The notes under the pieces: generated by a model
The model's database searches: none
Seen by the model: the letters and a program-made list of their open reading frames with translations, nothing else
Told to the model about the DNA's origin: nothing
Position numbers and translations under genes: made by a program
In this document: positions 1-13,495 of the stretch, one piece after another
Layout of the letters: each line of letters starts with the position of its first letter
Numbering within the stretch: position 1 is the first letter of the stretch
Origin: Bugulina stolonifera
Lineage: Eukaryota; Bryozoa; Gymnolaemata; Cheilostomatida; Bugulidae
Direction: 5' to 3'
Assembly (NCBI GenBank): GCA_935421135.1
Contig: OW285194.1
Location: 5,716,376 to 5,780,375 of the forward strand
Length of the DNA: 64,000 nt

Positions 1-2226
1 TAGGAAATATATTGGAGTTAATACAGGTCCATGGTTATCTTTCAAAACATTTCATTTTTTTGGTTGCTGCTGTAATATGGTAAATGTTTACACCACTTGA
101 CCATCAGTCTAAGGATTTAGTGCATAGGAAGAATTAATACACAATGTAATAATAATACTTTTCATGTTAACATAGGCATGGACATGGATATTCTGAATGA
201 TCTGGTTTACTGAGGTGGGCCGTCCAAGTATGCCTAATATTGGTATGTATTAAACTAGTAAACATTTGTCGCAGTTGGATTTGTCTCCAGTGGGGAATTT
301 CCAACAGTATTGAAAAAGATATTGTCTTGAAGGATGGTAAACCGAGGCTTGTAAATGAGTTATGTATAACCTGAGTAAGAGTGTATCTTCCATGGAATAA
401 TATGTTTGAATTATGTAAACTTTTTTCAGTAAATGTTGCCCGTTAAAGCTACCCTTCCAGATATTCTCAGGCATTAGGTGTCAGGTGAATTTGCTATGTC
501 TCAAGTTATTAAATGTACATATAACTTGCTGCTTTGTAGCAGCTGGAGAGAAGGTGTTGAAGAAACTTATATGAGGGCAATACTGCATCCAGGGATCTAA
601 AATACATTGTGCAGTAAGAAATGTGTGTAGCTCTATCCTTAATAATATTAGACTATACAGTGGCTATAAGGTTCACTTTTTGTTAAGCTATTTAACGTCC
701 TTTACGATTATATACATTTTAGGAGATATTAAAGCATAAAGTGTACCAATACCACTAATACAAGAGTAACTGCATCCATCTTGCCGTTTCAAATATTTGT
801 TTCAATTTCTTCCAAGTAATGTGCTACCATTACAGGGCATAGGCCTACACACTTACATTGCTCTGCCTCCACCTACCAAAATCAAGAAAAATCATGATAT
901 TCAAGAATAATCTGTGGCACACAAATAATTTCTCTTGTTTAGTTATCTACATGTATGTCTGAATAATCTGTGTTTTTGTAGGTCTTAGGCAACTTTAGTT
1001 GACTTAATCTCCATGTGTGTGAAGAAAGAATTGTAGCCAGCATCAGTGAGTATCATTGTAGTGTTTAAATTCAACTTCGTACTCTATCTCAGTACCCACT
1101 AGCATTATGCGCCATGGTCTCCATTAATGGAGCAGTATGTTCTTATTATGTTCCAAAACTGAAACTTCTAATTTGGGTTGCATTTGCTAGTCTGTTGTAT
1201 AGTACAACCATCTTATAATGTTTTTATCGGTATACATGTAAATGGTATTTGCAGGAAACTTACTCTCTGTAGACTTTCTATTGTAGAATGTTTTCTTAAT
1301 GAAGGGCAGCTTCAATAATTGATGAGTAAGCGGACAGTGCAGGATCTAAGCAACTATTTGTCTATTACTGAAAATAGAAGTTTATTCAGGATAAGCCACA
1401 TGCACTACATATACAGATACAAATGAGTTGAAAGGTTAGTTGGAGAAAGTACCTTGATACACTTAGAGACCAATCATATGATGCAAGCCAGCATTTAACA
1501 AGTACATTGTGTACATTATTCTGATGTGAAAATCAGCTAATTAATTAATTAATATTATAGTTTTCCACAGCAAGTACAACAGCCCTTATTTGAGACTAAA
1601 TATGCTAATAGCATCACTTTTGGTTTGGCCAGAGTAACAAGAAATAATCTATGCTCTTCAATTTGCATTGCTTTGTAGCATATGCTTAGCATCTTGTCCT
1701 AATACTGCAATTTTACAGCAATCTAAATCTTGCACTATACAATAATTTTATACCGCTACTAACATTATACTGCTTGAAAACTTTAGGTTGTTACATGGAT
1801 TTTTACCCCTTATTTACATGTACATGTGCATGTAGATTAGCATTCATGTTGAGATGGAACCCTTAGCGCTTTCTGTACTTTCACAGGTCTAATAAGTTGA
1901 TACTAATTTGTAATGTACATGTATTACATAGCAGATAGCTGAAGAGGTGAATGAACTGTAGGGGGAGCAGACAAATTCATAGGCCTAGACTTGGTTCAAC
2001 TGCTATAGACATAACAGCTGGAAGCACATTGTACAATGTAAGTTCAATCCCTTGCATAATTTTCAACAATCTCACAGTTTACCCAGCTATGGTAACTTTT
2101 TCACTCTTGACAGCATTTTATGAAGGTTTAAGGAGTGTCGCTAATCTCCCATAGAGATGCTATTTGGACAACTTTATGGAAAAATGTTGCTGCAGCAAAA
2201 GACAAGTGAAATGTTCTGTATTTTAG
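1..2226. other. No gene recognised
   Basis: AT-rich sequence with scattered TACATG words. I see no reading frame with splice signals on either strand that I would defend. Short open frames here have no codon or motif support. Confidence 0.5.
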
Positions 2227-2418
2227 ATATATGAAAAGGGAATTCGCTCTGCTCAAGAAATTTTAAAGAGAACCGCCACCAGTGATGAAAAAGATGCGGA
2301 GGCCATGGGTGAAAGAAATCCAAAACTATGTAATTGTACATTGACTTGGTTATCAAAGCTTTTAACTGGTATTACAAGACAGTGCCTTAAAACTGTTTTA
2401 ATAAACTGTATAATGTGG
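2227..2418 (+). CDS. Tentative internal exon, unknown product
   Basis: A pyrimidine-rich stretch ending TTTTAG precedes a frame open for 64 codons, starting I-Y-E-K-G-I-R-S-A-Q-E-I and continuing with a charged stretch containing SDEKDAEAMGERNP. It ends at TGA (2419). A GTAATT donor at 2331 would give a 104-nt exon instead. The same frame reopens after the TGA into an alanine/aspartate hexapeptide repeat. I find no partner exon nearby and do not recognise the protein, so this may be chance. Confidence 0.2.
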
Positions 2419-2424
2419 TGACCG

Positions 2425-2478
2425 GCTGCCCTTGACACTGAGGCCGCCTTTGACACTAACGCTGCCCTTGACACTGAC
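2425..2478. repeat. 18-bp tandem repeat, three units
   Basis: Three consecutive 18-bp units with core GC(T/C)GCC(C/T)TTGACACT. The unit length is a multiple of three, and on the plus strand they read A-A-(L/F)-D-T-(E/N/D). The GC content is clearly above that of the surroundings. Whether it is translated is unknown. Confidence 0.8.
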
Positions 2479-3138
2479 CGCAGTAGGACCTACAGCTCTA
2501 TGTTAATCTGTGTCTATGACAGGACACTAAGCAGGCCAGGCCAAGTGGTTAGATGGCTATCATCCATATTAATCTATTATGTAATTGTTATGCAATAATC
2601 ACCCATTATCTTATCTGTGATATTTATATTATTATACTTACTTGTGTATTCTCTTGTCTCAGTACTACAGAGTATAGAAAAGGACAATTTCATTGTACAG
2701 AGGAATCATTGTTATACCTAGATAGTGTTTTTCACACAATACACTACTAAATACCACTGAATAGTTGATCTGGGAGCACATAGGATAGCAGCAAACCCAG
2801 TACCTACTTAGGGTGGCTTGAACCAATAAGAAGTTATCATCTCTCTACTCTTACAAGCTAGCAGTGGCTGGCCTGTGGCGCACAGCCATTACAATAATGT
2901 TTTATTATTTCACTTTATGATAATTACATCACCCAATGATGCAATGCTTCCCAACTACAGGTTATAGGGTGCCCAACACTACAACACTAACTAATGCAAC
3001 AGTATCACTAAAATGCACAATAATTAACATTGCCAAACAGAGTGAATTTTGCTCTTGAACGTAGGCACAATCTCATTCGCTAGCTGTTCATTGTTGGTAG
3101 GAAATAGCAGTTCATGTAGTTAGACCTTGGTGTATTAG

Positions 3139-3313
3139 TAGTTGTCCTCTCTTCACACACTGACCATCAGCAGTACAGAAAACACCCAGCCTTGCATGTG
3201 CATTGTCTACTGGGCACTCATTAGCTATTTATTGTAATTATAAATTAGCCTTTCTCAGCCAGTTATGTTCAACTTCTACCAGCAAAACACAAATGGTGAG
3301 AGAGAGGACAACT
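3139..3313. mobile_element. MITE-like foldback element, GTTGTCCTCTC termini
   Basis: The left end reads AGTAGTTGTCCTCTC and the right end is its inverse, GAGAGGACAACTTCT, about 175 bp apart. There is no coding capacity. Related termini occur at 3,457-3,537 and 5,350-5,549. I could not define a target-site duplication. Confidence 0.5.
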
Positions 3314-3456
3314 TCTATTTATAACAATTCTCTGATGAATGAACAAAATCTAGGAGTATCAACTTGATATACATGTTGCAATTCTAACTAAATTTGTAAT
3401 CTAAATAATAATTATTCTTCAGGAGCAAGGGCCTTCATTCAATAATGATCATAGAG

Positions 3457-3537
3457 AGAAGTTATCCTCTCACTTTCCATCTGTCTCCTACTGGTAGAAA
3501 TGAAACAAAATAGATTGAGAGAGGACGACTTCCAACT
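3457..3537. mobile_element. Short foldback element, same terminal family
   Basis: Opposed ends (AAGTTATCCTCTCA at left, GAGAGAGGACGACTT at right) enclose about 50 bp. It matches the termini of the 3,139-3,313 element, so it is probably a shorter or internally deleted relative. Confidence 0.4.
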
Positions 3538-5349
3538 GCAATCAATAGTTTTGTGCCTATGAATTGTATTTCTCCAAAATACATTCAATATTAATAAAGA
3601 ATCTTCCTGAGAAAGGGTTAAGTTATGATTTCATATTTTTATGTGTAGCCTATTCACAATTCACTGTATTATAAATTATATTCTATAAATCTGTGTGCAT
3701 CTAGTATGTACATGTAGGATGAAGCTCCCCGTCTGTATTCTTCAACCAAAACAAGAGCAGCAACATCACAGCAAAGCAGGTTAAAATGACAGCTCAAAAA
3801 CTCTCTGTTTATGTTTTGGGGTACCACTGTTCATGCTGGGTTTAATGGGCAGTGACTGAAGAGCAGTAGTGAAAATGTGGTGAAATCATACACCACCATT
3901 AATAGATGAGAAACAGCTAAGCATGTGATACATGTACATTGTACATCTACCATGTACGCGTAAATGTACATGTACAATGTATATGAAATGACACAGACTT
4001 ATTCTGTCCCATCCTTACATTGCACTGTATTGAGAATATTAGGATTATGTGATGTGCATGTAGACAGGTGTACAATTATACATGTCATATGGAAGTTAAT
4101 AATATTAAATATTTTAGCTTCTCAAATTGAAGTGTATTGCAATACCTGCTTGAAAGGGCTGCAGTTGCAGTAACACATTTACCTACGTGGTACTATTAGT
4201 TAGAGTAGGCTAAGGCATGAAAGTACATGTCATTCCTTTCTCTTGCACTACCTGTTGCCTTGCTTGCAAATAATTGAGAACGAGGAAGTACTAACAGCAG
4301 TTGGTCTATCAATATTATTACACGTAGTTCAACAAAGGTGGCCAAGGGCTGATCCCTGCTCCTCTTTGATATACAGTATATCTACAATTTATTAGCCCCA
4401 GGGGCCCTTGTGACATGTGTTCTGCACTTTTTCTCTCTGCCTTAGAGAGCTTTGTTGTTGTTGAGACAATGAGTTGAAGAATTACATACCTACATGTTGG
4501 ATTATAATACTCTTATACATTAAATAACAACACCAGACCTCTCAAAATGTTTTACATAATATACAATGTACATGTGTTACATGTACATGTACATCACATA
4601 TTGTGTTCATAATAAGAGTCATGTACTAGCAGTGTACATGCATAATATAAAACATACTGTGTACAATTATCTGACAATCTAACAGACTATCCAAACTTAT
4701 GTTCCCTGCAGAACCGAAGCAATTAGGGTAGTTAGAATAGACAGACAGAGCCGAATCTATCACACAGGTCATAACCATGTAAATGTGAGAGACATACGTA
4801 CATTGTATATCGGACATAATAATTATTCTAGTGAGACCAGCAGCAGTAGGTTATACATAAACAAAAGATTGAAGGTTCTCTCAGTGTTTATTTTAGCATA
4901 TTGTATAGCTTCAGGTTGTGTACTACCCATGAACGCAATTTTTAGTACATTCTTCCAGCAGACAACGACTAAAGTAAGCCTAATCTACCAAGAATACCTA
5001 CATGTACATGTTGATCGATCCATTAAAACAACAGAAAAATAAAATTATAGATGTCACATACATGTAAAGAGAATACAACTTCAGTTCAGAATATACAAAT
5101 GTACATGTGCATGTACCTTGCTAGCAGCTCTAAGAGGAACACCATGGATGCATGAACGCAATACCATACATGTACATGTATATTATGTAAGTTACAAAAA
5201 TGTGGTAGGAGATGCACTGTTTTTGTAGCAACTATGTTTACTCAGCTGTGTAAAAGAGAGGGCAACCATTAGTGTAGATGGGACATACTGAAAACCAGCA
5301 TCTAATATTATACTTGCTTTCTGTAGGAGGCTTTCAATTATTTCATGTA

Positions 5350-5549
5350 TATATTTAGTAGTTGTCCTCCCTCCTCCACAGCTGAACAATTGCAGTATAC
5401 ATACACGTAGCTGCTGACACGTGCATTGTAAATGATATTCGTACTAATAGTAGTTGGAGCACTTTTGTACTTGGTCAAATATGCATGTTAAATCCACATA
5501 ATTTAACACTTGGATGTTTTATTCCCTGCATAACATTTGAGAGAGGGGA
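5350..5549. mobile_element. MITE-like foldback element, third member
   Basis: The left end is AGTTGTCCTCCCTCC and the opposed right end is GAGAGGGGAGACAAC, with about 170 bp between. The left inner sequence resembles that of the 3,139-3,313 element, with a CAGTA and a GTGCATTGT block in the same order, supporting one family. Confidence 0.45.
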
Positions 5550-8421
5550 GACAACCCAGAAACATTGTGAAAAATAGCACATGCATTAACCCAGAAGCCT
5601 ATAGCATTGACACTTGTATCATAGTACTGCTGTGTTATGATATTTAACAACATTATCAACTATGGCTTGGCTTCTGGAGTCTTGTTATGCTCCTACTGTA
5701 GAATGAACTTGGTAGAAATACTTTACTTACATGTACATTCAGAAAGACTGATTCTAGAAGCAATTCAAATTTAAATTGGTTATGAACTCATGATCATGAC
5801 TTGTGAAGAAGTCACTAGTGGTTTGGGCTAGGATTGGCATTGTTTGTACACCATAGTAGCGTGAAAAAATAAACTCTGCTATCCTTAATGCTCTTTCACA
5901 GAAGGCAACTGTTTTGTACATATTTTCGACACCTGCCTAGTAGTTCCAGCTGTAGTATAAGTCTAACATACATGTACATGTAAATAAACAGAGAAACATA
6001 ATTTGTATTGAATACTTGTTTTATTACAACCTGTTTATTACAATAATTACATAGATATAATTGAATTATTATACTTCTTTCCTTTTCCCTTCCTCTGTAA
6101 TCTCTTCTTATTCTGCAAATGAAAATCAGAGTTTTATTACTGCAATTTGCAGAAGAAAATCACAACTTTGTAGAGGCTATGTTGATGAAATTTGTTGGTG
6201 CAACATTGGCAGAATGACTACTGCTTACCAGCAGAACCCTTTTACTGACACTAAATAATACTAACTAATTACATGACTAATTCTACCAGCTTCTTATTGA
6301 TTGCAATTACATGGGTTGAGGATCAAACAGGTGACTGGGCCCCCAAGCTAGAGGCCAGGTACATAGCGGCCAGGTGCATTGCCAGGTACTAGCGATATTA
6401 CATGTACATATAATATGGCTGTGTGTTCACATGCATTTCAGTTTGTAAAACTGCATGAAATGTGGTTGAATACGACATTAATGCAGCACAAATGCAGGCA
6501 TCAGTCGCTGAAATTTTCAGATTGCTGGCCAAGACTATGAATAACAATAAAGCACAATAAATGATTGCTAAGCCAGGGACTTGCACATGCATGTACCAAA
6601 CATACATGTACACTTATTAAAATTTGAATTGAATACCACTGATTTAGGACCTACATTGTACAAATATATCATTTATTTTAATTGTGACATACAGTACCTG
6701 TAGTTGAATCCATTAGTAGGAAAGGGAGCATAGGAGTGAAGCATCTTTCTTCTTCGTAAGCCCATCATTACTGAAACATAAAACAACAAAAGGTTGATCA
6801 TCATTACTTATGCAGACAGTTCACCTGGCCACTAGGATTAAATGTAGAAACAGTAGAAATAAAATTATACAATAGGGCTAGTGCTACCCTCTATCATTAA
6901 ATTAATTAACCCATGCCAATATCTTATAATAAAACTAGGGGTTCTATCAAAATATCTATTTTTAAACTCGGCGGCATCATAGAGCATGGTATCTCATAAT
7001 TTTGTAGAAAGATACAATATTAATGACTGAACTGACATAAATACTCGATCAGAAATATGTTACACGGGACTGCTTGATTGTTAGAGACTATTTGTACGTG
7101 TCAACAGAGATCTATATTATTGTGAATACATGAGAAAGGCAATCATCTAAGTATGTGTATAAGCTAAGTTGCAACTGTGAGAGGTTGTTGTGCAAACAAG
7201 GTGTAGTTGACCTGCAATGTAAACTAGTTTTGTGCACCCATAACTATGACAAGAATGGTAAAACAACCGGCTACCATTTTTCTATTAAGTTCATTAGCCA
7301 AATTTTCACTTACTAACAAACAACCCTGCGAAGAGCATGATAGACATAGTTAGCTTTTCTCTAAAGTCATTAGAAGATCTCCCATGTATCTAAATAGAAT
7401 CAGAGTAGTCTCTCCCCCACATGCTTGTGTTACCTAGAAATACATATTATACAAGGACATGTTTACTATGATAGCAGGTTTGACTATTTGATACAATGTA
7501 CAGCGTGAAAAAGTTGAGAAAATCGGATACAATTTATGCGAATTGACATTATTAGTAAGGGAGGGTAACTCTCACTCCAAACATTATCATGGAAATTTTA
7601 ACCATTTTTGACTACTTTTCGTGCAGTTTAGCATGAGATAGTTACTCCACTAACAGTTTAGATATGATTATAAAGCTATGACAGCCATGGTGCTAAATAG
7701 TGGGTTTGCAAAGAAGGTCAACTTTAACAATCAACTTGATAATCTTAATTTAATTGAGACTGTACACCCCATGACATTGAAAAATCCACTGAAATCAATT
7801 AAAGTTAATTCGGAACTGGGAAAGAGGTCTATTTATTTTACTGCCGCTAATCTATTTGGTGAGCATGCGTGGGACCTACGAGGCCTCCCCGGTGGGGTCT
7901 ATGCGGGACACCTGGCTGCTCATCTCTGGGAGCTTGATGCATAGTGGGTAGGCGCAGCGTGTGTCCCTGGTTGCATGTGTCAGCCTTCTGTGGCTGGCGA
8001 ACCTCTGGAATGGGGCTGTCACAACTCTAGTTTCGAACTATCTGATTAGCCCCATGTTCTATTACCTTATTTTAATATCACTACTATTTGAATAATGATG
8101 ACATAAACTAATATAAATAAATGAAAAAAAACATGACTCTGTCAGAAGTGCCATGATGTTCAATCACAACCCAAAGTAGTTTGACAGCATGCATGTTCTT
8201 TACAAATATATACTACTAGGTGTAAATTTATACACTTTGTAATACATGTTGGTTAGGGCATTGCATGGCTGAAATGCAGGTCAAGTATGCCTATCCTGTC
8301 TGTTTACCTTAAACAATTTTAGTCATATGTGACGCATTTAGCCTACTATAGGTTTAATCTAGTTTTGACCAACCAGGCAGGCATCCTAAGTACAATAATA
8401 CGCTAGGGAATTTTTGCTTAC

Positions 8422-11400
8422 AGTTTCATAGGATTTGCTCCCACATAAGTCTGACTCTTCCTTTGATGTTGGAACCACACTTTCTGGTGGCTGCCAAGTG
8501 TCTGCATCTTTCTGTCTTTTCCTTCCATCAAATAAAAATCCTGAAAATGATATGGAATATAATATTATAACTACTAGTTAATGCAATAATGGTTTGAGCA
8601 GATGAAGTTTTGATCAATCATTTACATAAATATAAATAATGTTATTTAGGCCTATATCTACATGACTGTATAATAAGCACCGGTCTGAATTGATTGTAAG
8701 AAATTTACTGGGCTGCATTTGGTCTTCTAGTTGGTTGTAGTAAAGCACTGCAGCCTACATGGTTTTGACAGTTGGTTCAGTTTTGGAGTTCAAATAACCT
8801 AGGAAAGTTTCAGTTTTTTCTTCATCCCTTCACCTTTTCACCTTATCCTTAGCTAACCTACAGCAACAAGCAACCGGGTACAAAGAAACCCTTGTCTTCA
8901 CTCACCAAAGTTTATGAAGATAAGGATTGCAGTTTTCTACAAGTCGGCTAGCTACCGTAAATCCGTTTATCCTGCTAGCCAATAGGTGCACAGCTCCTTG
9001 GCACAGTCTCCTATGGGATGCGTAGGATAGTTGTAGTTCACTACATAACAAAGCTAAATTTAAACTTCTTATTTCAGTCTCTATCCAACAGAGCTGGATC
9101 TAAGTCAACAGGTCGACTCATTGTAAACTTTTGGAGGCAAGCCAAGTTGAAGTCAAGTCAGAGCTGCTTCAAGTCAGTGTACAATGCAAGTGTCAAGTCA
9201 AGTGGGAGACAACTTCAAAAAACATTGACAGGTTTTTTTACAAAACATCGCCTTTTTAATAGACATTGCAATCTATTGCATACCAGAGCTGGGTCCAATT
9301 CATAGATTGACTTGCTAAGTCAAATCATACGTCGACTTGACTTGGACTTGTCAACACGCTGACTTGATTTGAATTTGACTTGCATATCAATGTGACTTGA
9401 CTTGGACGCAGCAATGACTTGTGATTTTGACTTGGGTTCTGTCAAGTCAATGTGGAGAATAAAGTAGTGCAAGTAGTATGGTGTAAGTAGTGGATACAGT
9501 GCACAATGCAATAATTAGTCAATTAAACTACAATACGTAGACTGGAATTGCAGGACTGGCCAGTGGACACTCTGTACTGTCCCATGTTCTGTTTATATGC
9601 TATGTAACACAGTATCACCGTCACCAATACTGTATATAATACTACATGACCAGTCTCAACTGTAGTGCCAATATTGCTACATACATAGACTAGTTGCCAT
9701 AATTAATGTCTAGCATACATGCCCATCCTACATTTTGGCATGGTTTTTCATGCATTGGAATGTCTACTAAAAGAAAAAAAGTGATGTTTGGAAAGATGTA
9801 CAATAATCTTGAAGTTGTCTCCCACTTGACTTGCATTTCAATTTGCAAGTAAACAAGCGGCCTTGAACTTGACTTGTGACTTGCATGACAGTTGACTTGA
9901 CTTAAGGTAGCACTGACTCGACATGGACTTGACTTGCCTCCAAAGTTTTAAAAAATGGCTTGACTTGTTGACTTGCAAATCGACTGGGACACAACTCTGT
10001 TTCAAACCATGCAAAAGTTTAGCTGGGTATGCATGCCATTCAACTATGATAAAGAACCAGTCTATAGATGATGTAATGATATTGGCACTGATATCTAGAC
10101 TGGTCATGTGGTATTGTACATTAGTAATGGTGATACAGTGTTTAATCGGACGTAAGCAGCACACGATAAGGGGGTGTCAACTAGCTACCCTGTAATTCCA
10201 AACTAGTTCATATTGTAGTGCATAGTCTCAAACCCCTAACCCTGATATACTCTGAGGAAAGTGATATGTGGGTAGACAATTAAGACTTGTTTTTTTATGT
10301 TGGCTAAACAGTGTACACAATTTTATCCGTCACATTGACTTGGTATACCCCAATTCAAAGTCCTAAGTCACAAGTAATTCAGATTTTCAAATTAAGTCAA
10401 GTGAAGTCACATTGATGTGCAAGTCAAAGTCAAGTCACCAAGTTGGCAAGTCCAAATCAAGTCGACTCGTGAATTAAATTCTTGTCAAGTCAAACCTATG
10501 ACTTGGACCCAGCTCTGCTGCCTTACATGATAACACTTAGGCCTACTACAACTTGGAAACTTTCAAAAAATTGATTTGCACGATTGGGAGGGATTTTGCG
10601 ACTGTATGAAAAGGACAGTTCAAAACAGGACCTTTCGAAACTGGACAGTTCAACACCAGGCAGTTTGAAACCTCTAAGCCCTAGACTTCAAATAATTTCT
10701 ATTTTCAAAATTATCTTTTATTTATTTGAAATTATTTGTATGTAAGTTGTGCTCCTCTAAAAATAGCCAAAACAGTTTCGAACAGTCCGGTAGTGAAATG
10801 TCCTGTTTTATCTGTTTTTTTTGAAATGCCCCTTTACCACTGTAAGGATAGGGCTTACACAGTAAAAGGCCTTATTAAATACTCAATATTACCTTTAAAG
10901 TTAGTTTTCAGCATTTATGTTATTAACAGGGTAAACAATTTAATAAAAAATTAAAATTTAATCACATTTTATTATTTACTATAATTTGTTTTTATATAAC
11001 TATGCTGTAATTAGGCCTATTACCAATAATAATTTAATTTAATTATTTGTTCATACGAGTATTACATTATTAAATTTTATAATACTAATAGTACGCATAG
11101 GGACCTATACCATATGCTAGTATAAGAATTTAAATTAGTAATATAATCATAATGTCCGCATTCATATGGAGATTATTGTGTCTGCTTACTTCTTTTTTCA
11201 GCTTTTAGCCATTTACGATGTTGGCAAATGAAAACAATAATAAATTCTAATTCAAAAATATAATTGGTAGACATTTAGGCCTAAAATTAAAAATATGATT
11301 GTTATAATTATACTTATTTTACACTATTTTATATTAATTTAAACAATATGAATAATTGTTAAAATCATTTAAACTATTGACTATTTATTTAATTATATTA

Positions 11401-12611
11401 TAATGATTATTATTATTATTTATTATAAATTTAATTTATATTAAAATTCACGCATTGGATTGATTATGATTATCTTAAAGTTATGTAATAATATTCATAT
11501 TGCATAAATTATTCATATGTCATACCACATCATATGGCTTCTATAGCATAATTATATATGATAATGACTATGGGGAATTAAAATCACATGTAGTTTAGTA
11601 AAAGTATAGTAATAGTGTAAGTATCGAGTAGGTCTAAAATAAAAATAAAAATACTCAACAGAATATCAATATTACTGAATATATAATATATAATTATCAT
11701 TATAAATGATTACAATTTGCACTAAAGAAATACTACACAGTGATAGTCAGAGTTTGAGAAGTAAGTGATTTGTGAAGCTAATGCTGAACTTCTCCCTTTT
11801 CAGCCAACAGCTGGTTCCATTCTAAAGTTCAAGCAGTAGGACAAAGAAACAAACTGAAACTGAAGCAGTCTGCATAATATGCAAGATGGAGGTTGGAAAA
11901 CTTATTTCAAGAGAAGACAATTACATTATTAACAATAAATAGCCTTTAGGTCCTTTCCACTTATTTATAATGGGCCTCATGGTTGATGTCCTAGTCAAAA
12001 GAGCATTGCTTCTAAGAAACCTGAGCTAAAGCATGCTTGCTGTTGGGGGTAACATTGACAAAATTAGAAGTTACTGCATAGGCTATGGTCAACATACCAA
12101 AGGTACTGCAAATGTGAATAAGAAGTAGAAGAACATCAAAACTACTTGTACAAGAAAAATATGAATTAAATTTAGCCATATTATCATTTGAGACCAAATA
12201 ATCAGTTGTCCACCCCCACTCAAAGCTGATCCAACTGGCCTGCAATCAATAGACCGTTCATTCATGACGCAATGTACTTGTAGCTATATAATAATATAAC
12301 AGCCACAGTTGTCATTTTACAAAAATGTATTGACACTGTGGTTGTTCTAGGGTACCCCCCTAGAACAACCATATTTTGCATCGCCTTTCAATCCTTCGAT
12401 AACCTATATGGTAATTTTCCTGAGGGATGTACTGCAATAAGATATCAGTAGGTATTTGGAAATGAGCTGTAGGATAAAGCATTAATTTCAGTGCAAAATA
12501 AAATAGTAATTCCACACGCACCTCGTCTTTGCCCTGAACCAAGAAACTTGTACAATCTTTCACAACACAGAATTCCTTCAACACCTGAATGCCTTCGGCT
12601 TTATACTTATC
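8422..12611 (-). CDS. Tentative spliced gene: membrane protein tail exons
   Basis: Three segments with good splice boundaries and matching phases can be joined on the minus strand: 12522-12611 (30 codons, D-K-Y-K-A-E-G..., two cysteines), 8906-8936 (31 nt, KTAILIFINF) and 8422-8540 (119 nt). Across the last junction the protein reads as a short hydrophobic stretch ending GFLF, then DGRKRQKD, typical of a stop-transfer sequence. A polar acidic tail ending SKSYET follows; the next candidate exon would begin with TAA. The introns are long and contain a repeat cluster. The hydrophobic stretch is short for a transmembrane helix. The start is not established: 13840-13876 is a possible first exon, but its phase does not fit directly. 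I do not recognise the family. Confidence 0.33.
9089..10517. mobile_element. Compound hAT-type repeat rich in AAGTC words
   Basis: CAGAGCTGG starts occur at 9089 and 9284, and inverse ends occur at 9999 (AACTCTG) and 10517 (CCCAGCTCTG). The 9284-9700 arm pairs with 10060-10517, and the 9089-9283 arm pairs with about 9740-9999, so the two inverted repeats interlock rather than nest. All arms contain runs of AAGTC/GACTT. A CAGAG start fits hAT-superfamily ends. No transposase frame is visible. Flanking 8-mers do not match, so the boundaries have been rearranged. Confidence 0.6.
10518..12330. other. Very AT-rich interval, no gene
   Basis: Between about 10,900 and 11,720 the sequence is almost entirely A and T with AATTA/TTATTA runs. 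A minus-strand open segment at about 12,100-12,243 follows a TTGCAG acceptor and ends at a GTATG donor, but it does not join the flanking exon candidates in phase. I see nothing else. Confidence 0.45.
12339..12372. repeat. Short perfect hairpin
   Basis: TGGTTGTTCTAGGG is followed after a few bases by its exact inverse CCCTAGAACAACCA. No U-run follows, and the function is unknown. Confidence 0.6.
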
Positions 12612-13423
12612 CTACAGAAAAACATAAATGAATAGGTCTCTGTACAGTGTGATGTCACACAGAACATTTCCCTTGGAGTGCTGTTTAGAGTAAGGTATAG
12701 CTGGCGAACTTGTTTACATGTAGCCTAATTGTACAGCTGCTACTTTTCACCTTTGAAATATACATGAGGTGTGCAATACAATGCATATGTAGACCAATTA
12801 GCTGCTAATTTGGTGTGTCCCACATACTCCATGGCTAGTATTAGGTAGGGGATGCTGAAGTGGCACGGAAAGTACATTTAAAGATTGAGAAGCAAGACTG
12901 AGGTGATAAATGCTTTTACTCTATAGAAATCTAACACATGACAGTCTTAAGATTCAGCTTAATTTGATCCAATAAAATAGCTCTCTCCTGCTAAAATACT
13001 TAGGTTTAATGGTTGTGAATCGATATTATCTTAATGATCATTAAAATCACATTGGCTACTTATAAATGGGCCACTAATCATTCTACTAAATTATCATTGG
13101 CATACTGTTTAGGTCTTCCTTACAAATCTATGAGATATGAAGGCCTCCATAGCAAAACATCTTTGAGCAATCCCCAAACTAACAAAGTGTTGGCTCTCTC
13201 CTCTTACTTGTGCAGTACTGAGTAACAGAATGGAGGTAACTGCAATAGTAATTGAATAAAGGCATTAACATTTTGATGTCAACATTGATGTCATTATCAA
13301 AATCTACTGGATCCCACTGCCCCATCTCACTTAAAATCTCATCATGTCATAATTACAAATGTAGATATGGAGGTCACAATTTTCTAATTACCTCAAACTA
13401 TATCCTGTTTGTTAGAACATGAC

Positions 13424-13495
13424 GTGTGATTGAAAATTTGTACCAGCTCAATGTAGAATGGTCTAATTTGAGCTGGTACAAGTTTGCTATCACAC
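13424..13495. repeat. 72-nt hairpin, 28-bp stem
   Basis: A 5' arm beginning GTGTGAT and ending TTGTACCAGCTCAA is mirrored by the 3' arm with 25 of 28 positions pairing and a 16-nt loop. Size and shape are compatible with a pre-miRNA or a short foldback transposon. Sequence alone cannot separate these. Confidence 0.55.

Larger units (their letters stand above)
2480..8421. other. Gene-poor interval with small foldback repeats
   Basis: No convincing gene. Apart from the short inverted-repeat elements listed separately, this is AT-rich sequence with many TACATGTACA words. A GC-richer patch near 7,865-8,040 opens the 3' half of an 88-codon plus-strand frame, but no domain or splice context supports it. 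On the minus strand, a segment at about 6,696-6,774 between AG and GT could be a spliced exon; joined to the tentative membrane-protein gene upstream it would give an immediate stop, as 3' UTR would. Confidence 0.45.

Noticed and set aside
7678..7944. 88-codon plus-strand frame with a GC-rich 3' half
   Set aside because: No recognisable domain, no splice partners, and composition changes abruptly inside it.
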